11,267 nucleotides of DNA from DASUMF01 sp040510575. GTDB lineage: Bacteria; Actinomycetota; Acidimicrobiia; IMCC26256; DASPTH01. Every line of letters starts with the position of its first letter. Positions within the stretch are counted from its first letter, which is position 1. The DNA lies in NCBI GenBank assembly GCA_040510575.1, contig JBEVIU010000014.1, forward strand, positions 1 through 11,267, read 5' to 3'. Position numbers and translations under genes: made by a program. Below the pieces are notes generated by a model that saw only the letters and a list, made by a program, of their open reading frames with translations, had not been told where the DNA came from and searched no databases. Below, in pieces: positions 6,282-11,267 of the stretch.

Positions 6282-7864
6282 CCGCGAAGCCAGAGCGCTT
6301 CGGAGAAGACCATCTCGCCCTGGTCATCGACGCGGGCCGATTCGGCATGTGGTCGTGGAACGCCCTCACCAACGAGGTCACCTGGGACGACGCCATGCAG
6401 GCGCGCTTCGGGCTGCCGCCGAGCGGAGCCGTCCACACCTTCGACGACTACCTCGAGCGGGTCCTCCCCGAGGACCGCGACACCACGCTGGCCGCGGTGC
6501 TCGACGCGCGCGAGTCCTCCAACGACCTCATGTTCGAGCACCGAGTCGTATGGCCCGACGGCAGCGTGCACTGGCTGGAAGGGCGAGGACGCGCGGTGCG
6601 CGACGAGCAGGGTGCGTTCGTCGGAATGGTCGGCGTGGGCATCGACATCGACGACCGCAAGCGGGTCGAGGAGATGCAGCGCGAAGCCGACGCGCTCCGA
6701 GCCAACGCGGAGCTCGTGCAACAACTCGAAGACGCGCAGCGCCTGGCGCGCATCGGCGACTGGCGCTGGGACTTCGCGACCGACGAACTGACCCTCTCGA
6801 CCGAGATGCACCGTCAGCTCGGTGGCGACGCGCCGCGCACCGGCCACGAGCTCCGCGAGCTCTGGACGGCGCGCGTGCACCCCGAGGACCGGCCTGTGTT
6901 CGAAGAGACGCAGGCGCAGTCGATCACCGACGGTCGACCCTTCACGATCGAGCACCGACTCGTCGTCCGCGGCCAGACCCGGTACATGGTCCACCGCGGC
7001 GAGATCCTCCGCGACGACGCAGGCGAGATCATCGGCATGCGCGGCACCACCCAGGACATCACCGAGCGGCGCCAGACCGAAGCGGCACTGCTCACGACCC
7101 GCGACCGCCTCGCGCAAGAACAGCGCGCGGTTCAGGTGCTGCACGAGGCACTCATCAGGCCCGAGTTCCCCGCCGTCGAGGGCTTCGAGATCGCGGCGCG
7201 CTACCTGTCGGCCGAGATCGTCGGCGACGTGGGGGGCGACTGGTACGACGCGTTCTCGCTCCCCGACGGGCGGATCATGCTCGCGGTGGGCGACGTGTCG
7301 GGCCACGGCATCCGTGCTGCCCGCCTCATGGCCAAGCTCCGCCATGCGACGCGCGCCTACGCGACGCTCGACCCCGACCCGGCGCACGTGCTCACGCACC
7401 TCGACCAGTTCCTCGGCCACTTCTGCGAGCCCGAGGAGTTCGCGACCGTGCAGCTCGCGACGCTCGACCCCGACACGGGCACGATCGAGCTGGTGTCGGC
7501 CGGTCATCCGTTGCCGCTCCTCGTGCACGCCGAGTCGGCCGAGTTCGTGCCGGTCGACGGCACACGCGTGCTCGGCATCACGATGCTGCCCATGCACATC
7601 GAGCCGATCCGACTGACCCTCGAGCCCGGCACGGCGTTGCTCTTCTACACCGACGGGCTCGTCGAGCGACGCGGCGTCGCGCTCGCGACGCTGGGCGACG
7701 GCACCGAGCGACTGGTCGAGCTCACGCTCGCCGGTGCCGGCGCCGGCACCGGCGCCAGCGCAGGAAAGGTGTGCGACGTCGCCCTCGGCACCTGCCTACG
7801 CGGAGTGAGCCGCGAGGACGACGTGTGCGTGTTGGTGGTGCTGCGCCAACCTGCACCGGGGTAG
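6278..7864 (+). CDS. PAS-PAS-PP2C (SpoIIE/RsbU-type) serine phosphatase
   Basis: Soluble signalling phosphatase of 528 aa. PAS domain 1 covers about residues 13-128 (starting GRFGMWSWN, with a PAC end DIDDRKR) and PAS domain 2 about 153-272 (starting ARIGDWRWD, ending QDITERRQ). Both look like the PAS_3 type. They are joined by a helical stretch at about 128-152, and a second helical linker (about 272-295) leads to the PP2C/SpoIIE domain at about 300-526. Metal-binding acidic residues are visible: Asp321 in GGDWYDAF, Asp339 in GDVSGHG, Asp459 in YTDGL and Asp514/Asp515 in REDDVCVL. Such PAS-PP2C proteins (RsbP in Bacillus subtilis) dephosphorylate STAS anti-anti-sigma factors, but no STAS or anti-sigma kinase gene is nearby, so the partner must be encoded elsewhere. 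ATG 6278 overlaps the PAP2 stop by four bases; an AAGGAA lies 11 nt upstream. A Gly/Ala-rich insert at about 484-496 is encoded by a perfect palindrome. Confidence 0.93.
   Translation: MTAKPERFGEDHLALVIDAGRFGMWSWNALTNEVTWDDAMQARFGLPPSGAVHTFDDYLERVLPEDRDTTLAAVLDARESSNDLMFEHRVVWPDGSVHWLEGRGRAVRDEQGAFVGMVGVGIDIDDRKRVEEMQREADALRANAELVQQLEDAQRLARIGDWRWDFATDELTLSTEMHRQLGGDAPRTGHELRELWTARVHPEDRPVFEETQAQSITDGRPFTIEHRLVVRGQTRYMVHRGEILRDDAGEIIGMRGTTQDITERRQTEAALLTTRDRLAQEQRAVQVLHEALIRPEFPAVEGFEIAARYLSAEIVGDVGGDWYDAFSLPDGRIMLAVGDVSGHGIRAARLMAKLRHATRAYATLDPDPAHVLTHLDQFLGHFCEPEEFATVQLATLDPDTGTIELVSAGHPLPLLVHAESAEFVPVDGTRVLGITMLPMHIEPIRLTLEPGTALLFYTDGLVERRGVALATLGDGTERLVELTLAGAGAGTGASAGKVCDVALGTCLRGVSREDDVCVLVVLRQPAPG
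7729..7754. repeat. Perfect 26-bp palindrome inside the PP2C gene
   Basis: The 26 bases read the same on both strands: half-site CGCCGGTGCCGGC followed by its exact complement. They encode an AGAGAGTGA linker within the C-terminal part of the phosphatase domain. The element could fold into a strong hairpin or be an expanded GC-rich coding repeat. Confidence 0.7.
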
Positions 7865-7888
7865 GTCGACCAGCGGCGCGCCCGACCT
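7863..7888. terminator. Possible bidirectional terminator between convergent genes
   Basis: AGGTCG (7863-7868) pairs with CGACCT (7883-7888) around a 14-base loop that contains GGCGCGCC. It spans the whole gap between the PP2C stop and the repeat-protein stop. The stem is short and has no T-tract, so this is weak. Confidence 0.25.
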
Positions 7889-8241
7889 CAGTCGGACTCG
7901 GGCACCGTGCTGACGTCGAACTCCTCGACCTCGATCGCGTCGGCGACGCCGTCGCCGTCCACGTCGATCGCAGTGGTGCGCGTCACGGTGAGCGAATCGG
8001 CAGTGCCGTCTCCATCGACGTCCATGGCGACGGTCTCGGTGACCTCGACGATGTCGGCGACCCCGTCGCCGTCCACGTCGATCGCCACCGTCTCGGTGAC
8101 TACGACCACGTCGGGCGATCCGTCGCCATCGACGTCGATCTCTTCAACCTCGACCGACACGCGCGCGTCGGTGACACCGTCGCCGTCGAGGTCGACGTCG
8201 GCGACCTCCACCACCTTGTCGTTGTCCGTGTCGCCGGTCAT
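7888..8241 (-). CDS. Small acidic protein of five DxDGDGxxD repeats (putative Ca-binding)
   Basis: 117 aa and extremely acidic. After MTGDTDNDKVVEVADV the chain is five copies of a 9-residue loop (DLDGDGVTD, DVDGDGSPD, DVDGDGVAD, DVDGDGTAD, DVDGDGVAD), each followed by ten residues of alternating Val/Thr/Glu that look like a beta strand, e.g. VVVVTETVAI. The period is exactly 19 residues throughout. The loops resemble the calcium loops of dockerin, EF-hand or thrombospondin type-3 repeats (DxDxDG). A calcium-dependent beta-roll or solenoid is my inference, not an established family assignment. There is no signal peptide or membrane helix, so it is either cytoplasmic or exported in a non-standard way. 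ATG 8241 has a good GAGGAG at 5 nt; the frame upstream of it (to 8298) lacks such support. It follows the glycosyltransferase gene by 34 bases on the same strand. Confidence 0.8.
   Translation of the reverse strand: MTGDTDNDKVVEVADVDLDGDGVTDARVSVEVEEIDVDGDGSPDVVVVTETVAIDVDGDGVADIVEVTETVAMDVDGDGTADSLTVTRTTAIDVDGDGVADAIEVEEFDVSTVPESD
7939..8193 (-). repeat. Five tandem 57-bp coding repeats
   Basis: The DxDGDGxxD cores begin on the plus strand at 7939, 7996, 8053, 8110 and 8167, an exact 57-base step. DNA copies have diverged at many third positions while the aspartates and glycines are kept, which points to selection on the protein rather than very recent expansion. Confidence 0.85.
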
Positions 8242-8246
8242 CGCCA

Positions 8247-8252
8247 CTCCTC
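8247..8252 (-). promoter_or_regulatory. Shine-Dalgarno GAGGAG of the repeat-protein gene
   Basis: GAGGAG lies 5 bases before ATG 8241, the clearest ribosome binding site in the window. It fixes the start at 8241 rather than 8298. TACAGT (minus strand, 8274-8269), about 27 bases upstream of the ATG, could be a -10 box giving a short leader. Confidence 0.6.
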
Positions 8253-8275
8253 GGTCGGCCGGAGCAGCACTGTAC

Positions 8276-9667
8276 TTATCGCGCCACAGGCTCGGCACGG
8301 GATCGGACGATCCACTGCTGCACGGTCAGGATCCCGATCGCGGCGAGCACCGCGATCGTCGGCTCAGCGGGTGCGCGAATCCTCGTGCTGCCGTAGAAGG
8401 CCATGGCGACCAGCACCGCGACCACGGGGCCGGCCAGGAACACCGGCAGGTAGCGCTTCGCGAGGCGCGTGACCCCCAAGATCGCGAAGGGGAGCAGGAA
8501 CAGGTGGAGGATCTGCCCGGTCCGCTGCGCGTTCCGGTCGCGACCTTCGTTGCGGTCGAAGTCGAGTTGGTCGTCGAGCTTGTACACGCCCAGCATCCGT
8601 CCGACCCGGGCGGCCACGACGCCGGGCACGTCTTCGAGGTGCTCCCAGCCGAAGTCGAGCGACCGGCTCGTGAGCTCGTTGTCGATGGCCAACTCGTCCC
8701 ACGTGTCGTGGCCCGCAGGCGGGCGTCCCTTGCGGGCGTCGTGAAATTCCTTCAGCACGCAGTAGAGGTCCCACCCGCCGATGTTGCGACCGCCGACGCT
8801 CAAGCCGAAGCCCGACGGGCACCAGCTGCCCGCGAGGGTGACACCGCGATTCGTCGAGAGGGTGAAGCCGTCGAACTCCTCGTAGTTGCGCACGACCCAC
8901 GGCGTGATCACCAACAGCATCGCCGCTGCTGCGACCAGCGCGGCGACGCCACGTGCCTTCCACGTCGGGCAGACCACGATCACGAGCGGAACCACGAGCA
9001 CGATGAGGAACAGCACGCCTTCACTGCGCGTGAGGGCGGCCACGCCGAGCGCCGCGCCCAACGCGGCCATGCGTTGCCAGCTCGGTCGGTCTGCGGCCCG
9101 AACACCCAGCAGCAGCACGAGCGGGATCACGACCAGGTACACGCTCTCGCTCACGCCGAAGCCGGCGTGCTGGAACCACAGCGGATGCAGCGCCGCGATC
9201 GCCGCAGCGATCACACCGGCCGTCGCGCCCGCCACGTGACGCGCCACGAACCCGGTGAGCACGACGCCGATCGCCGCGACCAGGCTCAGCGCGATCCGCT
9301 GTTGCAGCTCGGTGGTCAGGCCGACGACGTCGAACGCGGCCAGGATGCCTCCGAGCATGGGCGGGTGCTGCGCGGTCGGGACCAACTTGCCGCTCGAGTC
9401 GGCCAGCACGTACCCGGCTCCATCGGCCAGGTTCCGCGCGATCCATCGGTAGACATCGGAGTCCACTGCCGGGTCGGCGTTGGCGTTGTCGATGGCGAAG
9501 GCGATGCGCACCACCGCGGCGACGACGCCGACGCCGACGATCGCTCGCGTCCCGCGGGGCAGCTGCACAGCGGCGCACCGTACCGTTGCACAGCGGCGCG
9601 GCGCCTGATCGGTCGTCGGCTCCTGCGGGCCACCCGTTTCGTCGGTGACCGGCACGCGATGGGCCAC
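8276..9667 (-). CDS. GT39/ArnT-like polyprenol-sugar glycosyltransferase (membrane GT-C)
   Basis: Membrane protein of 463 aa with about ten to twelve hydrophobic segments. Members of this superfamily (PMT/ArnT, GT-C fold) transfer a sugar from a polyprenyl-phosphate donor to an acceptor on the outer face of the membrane. The first outside loop after helix 1 (about 42-60) has the expected acidic motif VDSDVYRWIARNLADGAGY (Asp69 and Asp71) and later HPPMLGG (101-107). A later outside loop, starting TLSTNRGVTLAGSWC and reaching GGWDLYC, is a pattern I associate with actinobacterial GT39-like proteins; its two Cys could pair. Donor and acceptor are unknown. The start is uncertain. GTG 9667 has GGAAGGAAAG about 9 nt upstream. 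GTG 9568 would remove 33 unremarkable residues and has TACGGT 8 nt before it. The acidic repeat gene lies just downstream, and a secreted HExxH protein is divergent. Confidence 0.85.
   Translation of the reverse strand: MAHRVPVTDETGGPQEPTTDQAPRRCATVRCAAVQLPRGTRAIVGVGVVAAVVRIAFAIDNANADPAVDSDVYRWIARNLADGAGYVLADSSGKLVPTAQHPPMLGGILAAFDVVGLTTELQQRIALSLVAAIGVVLTGFVARHVAGATAGVIAAAIAALHPLWFQHAGFGVSESVYLVVIPLVLLLGVRAADRPSWQRMAALGAALGVAALTRSEGVLFLIVLVVPLVIVVCPTWKARGVAALVAAAAMLLVITPWVVRNYEEFDGFTLSTNRGVTLAGSWCPSGFGLSVGGRNIGGWDLYCVLKEFHDARKGRPPAGHDTWDELAIDNELTSRSLDFGWEHLEDVPGVVAARVGRMLGVYKLDDQLDFDRNEGRDRNAQRTGQILHLFLLPFAILGVTRLAKRYLPVFLAGPVVAVLVAMAFYGSTRIRAPAEPTIAVLAAIGILTVQQWIVRSRAEPVAR
9564..9599. repeat. 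13-bp direct repeat and tandem ACCGT near the glycosyltransferase start
   Basis: TGCACAGCGGCGC occurs at 9564-9576 and 9587-9599, with ACCGTACCGT at 9577-9586 between the copies. It lies in the 5' part of the longer glycosyltransferase reading frame. If the true start is GTG 9568, most of it would be promoter DNA and could be an operator. Confidence 0.4.
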
Positions 9668-9711
9668 ACAATTCTTTCCTTCCCGTCATCTCGACGGCCG
9701 AGCGCGTTCTC

Positions 9712-9717
9712 TAGGGT
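9712..9717 (+). promoter_or_regulatory. -10-like hexamer TAGGGT, 6 nt before ATG 9724
   Basis: TAGGGT ends six bases before the ATG at 9724, identical spacing to pknB, trpG and crgA. TCGACG at 9691-9696 is a possible -35 box with a short 15-base spacer. It supports both the start codon and the reality of this gene. Confidence 0.48.
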
Positions 9718-9723
9718 CGCGGG

Positions 9724-11267
9724 ATGGTCGCCCGGCCTCCCCGAGCAATCGTGATCCGACGCCTCGCCATCGGCGCGCTCCTCCTCGCCCTCGCGTCCGC
9801 GCTGGCGGCAGGTGGCGCGGGCGCAGCGTCTGCTGCAGCCGCTGAGCGCGCCGTACAGCCCAGCGCCGACTGGATCAAGGAGCCGCACGCCGTCGCGATG
9901 CGCGTTCGCCCGGTGGCGGCGGGCGTGGCCGCGAAGCGCCGTCAACCGACCGCGGCGCAGCGCGTTGCCGTGGCCAGGATGGTGGCCGCGTGCGACGCAG
10001 CCGGCCTCGACGGGCTCGGCTACGTGCCCACCAGCGGTGGCGACGTCGCACACGACACGGGGTGCGTGGTACGGGCCGACGGACACTCCCCGAAGCAACG
10101 TTTCCTCCTCGACGCGCCGCTCGTCACCGGCGCCGACATCGCACGGGTCACACTGCGTACGAAGGCCGCGGGCACGGCGGTAGTCGTGGTTCGCCTCACG
10201 CCCGTGGCGAGCGCTCGTCTCGACGGCTTCGCGGCATCACATCCCGACGCACCGCTGGCCGTGACAGTCGACGGTTGGATCATGCAACGTGCAGCGTGGA
10301 TCCCCACGAGGTTGCCGTCGCACGCGATCGAGCTGGGCGCCGGCGAGCGCGGCGCCTCGGCACGGGGGATGCCGCTCGACGCGGCTCGGCGGCTGGGCGC
10401 GCAGCTCGCCGACTCACAGTCGGAGCGATTCGTCCGTCTGGTCGGCGCGACCACGATGGGCGTGGCCGCGCGGTCGACCCTCGCCGACACCGACCCGGCC
10501 ATCGTCGACCCGTCGGCGTTCGTGAACCAATGCAAGTTGTCCGACTCGAGCGAGAAGCTCGTGGTGCTCGGCTGCTATCACGACGGCCACATCGTCATGT
10601 TGAACGTCACGCGCGTCGACGTCGAAGACACGATGATCGTGACCGCCGCGCACGAGATGCTGCACGCCGCGTACGAAGCGCTCCCCTGGAAGGAGCGCAA
10701 GCGCGTCGACCGCCTCCTCGAGGATGCCTTCGAACACCTCGACGACGCCGACCTCCACGAGCTCGTCGCCGAGTACGACCGACTCGAGCCCGGTCAGCGC
10801 AACACCGAGCTCCACTCGTTGCTGGGCACGCAGGTGCGCGCGCTCCCACCCGCGCTCGAGCAGTACTACGGCCGCTACTTCCTGCGCCGGACGGCGCTGG
10901 TCGACGCGTACGAGACGACTGAGCGGGTGTTCGACGAGGTCGAGGCACGCATCGACGCGATCGCGACCGAGCTCGAGGGATTGACCAGCCAGGCCCAAGC
11001 GCTGCGCGCGCAGGTGGAGGCCGCTGCCGCGGAGGCAGATCGTCTGGCGTCCGAGATCAACTCCCTGCGGAACCAGGGCCGCATCGCGGAATCGAACGAC
11101 CTCGTCGGCGCACAGAACGCGGCCGCGGGGAACGCGAACGCCTTGCTCGGCCAGTTCCAGGAGCTGCACGGAACGTTCGACGCCAAGATGGCCGAGCTCG
11201 ATGCCGCCCGAACTGCGGCGCTCGACCTCGTGAACGCGGTGTCGGCGGTACCGATCACCGAGGAAGA
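9724..11267 (+). CDS. Secreted HExxH putative metallopeptidase with SecD-P1-head-like domain (3' truncated)
   Basis: The frame is open from ATG 9724 to the window end, giving 514 codons with no stop, so the C-terminus is missing. Residues 1-40 look like a signal peptide (Arg12-Arg13, hydrophobic LAIGALLLALASALA, then small residues). Residues about 127-232 resemble the head of the SecD P1 domain: FLLDAPLVTGADI, a VVVVRL strand, then LAVTVDGWIM with Asp183-Gly184 matching the SecD AIVLDGxV strand. Residues 300-390 hold a zinc-peptidase-like site, TAAHEMLHAAYE with His310, Glu311 and His314, and a likely third ligand Glu362 in NTELHSLLGT, followed by LEQYYGRYFLRR. Cys90, Cys114, Cys270 and Cys284 could form two disulfides. 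From about 395 on it is heptad-like coiled coil. I infer an envelope peptidase; the substrate is unknown. TAGGGT 6 nt upstream supports the start. Confidence 0.82.
   Translation, partial: MVARPPRAIVIRRLAIGALLLALASALAAGGAGAASAAAAERAVQPSADWIKEPHAVAMRVRPVAAGVAAKRRQPTAAQRVAVARMVAACDAAGLDGLGYVPTSGGDVAHDTGCVVRADGHSPKQRFLLDAPLVTGADIARVTLRTKAAGTAVVVVRLTPVASARLDGFAASHPDAPLAVTVDGWIMQRAAWIPTRLPSHAIELGAGERGASARGMPLDAARRLGAQLADSQSERFVRLVGATTMGVAARSTLADTDPAIVDPSAFVNQCKLSDSSEKLVVLGCYHDGHIVMLNVTRVDVEDTMIVTAAHEMLHAAYEALPWKERKRVDRLLEDAFEHLDDADLHELVAEYDRLEPGQRNTELHSLLGTQVRALPPALEQYYGRYFLRRTALVDAYETTERVFDEVEARIDAIATELEGLTSQAQALRAQVEAAAAEADRLASEINSLRNQGRIAESNDLVGAQNAAAGNANALLGQFQELHGTFDAKMAELDAARTAALDLVNAVSAVPITEE

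Noticed and set aside
7939..8193. Regular 57-bp repeats as a CRISPR array or minisatellite
   Set aside because: There are no unique spacers between identical repeats. The period is a multiple of three within an open frame, and the conserved positions encode Asp/Gly loops, so it is a coding repeat.
8242..8298. Longer start at 8298 for the repeat protein
   Set aside because: The added residues overlap the end of the glycosyltransferase gene and have no ribosome binding site. ATG 8241 has GAGGAG at 5 nt.
6349..8472. A 707-codon plus-strand frame overlapping the PP2C gene
   Set aside because: The product is almost entirely Arg/Ala/Gly/His, the mark of a shifted reading frame. The overlapping frame encodes clear PAS and PP2C motifs.
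7907..9754. A 615-codon open frame on the plus strand through the repeat and glycosyltransferase genes
   Set aside because: It is antisense to two well-supported minus-strand genes. Its translation is low-complexity Ser/Thr then Arg/His/Asp-rich, typical of a GC-rich shadow frame, with no recognisable domain.

Overview
The window is a GC-rich bacterial chromosome segment with densely packed genes on both strands and no mobile-element, CRISPR, rRNA or tRNA signature. CrgA, a division protein essentially confined to Actinomycetota, together with a PASTA-type PknB kinase and an actinobacterial-style short MutY, places it in Actinomycetota. A deep lineage such as Acidimicrobiia is a reasonable guess from gene style, but it is not proven here.

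Layout. Positions 1-2730 (+): the last codons of an unidentified upstream gene, then the PASTA Ser/Thr kinase pknB and mutY. Positions 2749-3351 (-): the glutamine amidotransferase trpG/pabA, convergent with mutY. Positions 3406-3747 (+): crgA, divergent from trpG. Positions 3748-3878: a gene-free stretch with a perfect actinobacterial-type DnaA box inside an inverted repeat. Positions 3879-5386 (-): a thiolase and, downstream of it, a small membrane-anchored possible zinc-binding protein. Positions 5451-7864 (+): a PAP2-type membrane phosphatase/transferase overlapping by four bases a PAS-PAS-PP2C (RsbU/RsbP-like) phosphatase. Positions 7888-9667 (-): a GT39-like membrane glycosyltransferase followed by a small acidic protein made of five exact-period DxDGDGxxD repeats. 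Positions 9724 to the window end (+): a secreted HExxH protein whose N-terminal half resembles the SecD P1 head; it is cut by the window edge.

How the genes fit together. The pknB/trpG/crgA block is the origin-proximal growth and division locus known from mycobacteria, with mutY placed behind pknB and no DUF881 gene beside trpG. PknB senses peptidoglycan or lipid II through PASTA domains and CrgA is a divisome scaffold. The PAP2 and PAS-PP2C pair may couple an envelope lipid enzyme to a stress or partner-switch phosphatase. The final section is envelope-oriented: a GT-C glycosyltransferase, a repeat protein and a secreted putative metallopeptidase.

The most general signal is regulatory. Six starts (pknB, trpG, crgA, the thiolase, PAP2 and the metallopeptidase) have a TAnnnT hexamer 6-8 bases before the start codon, as expected for leaderless transcripts. 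The genes that follow another gene on the same strand (mutY, the PP2C gene, the 82-residue gene, the repeat gene) lack it. The most unusual proteins are the five-repeat acidic protein and the SecD-head/HExxH fusion. MutY and the thiolase each carry substitutions at normally catalytic positions.
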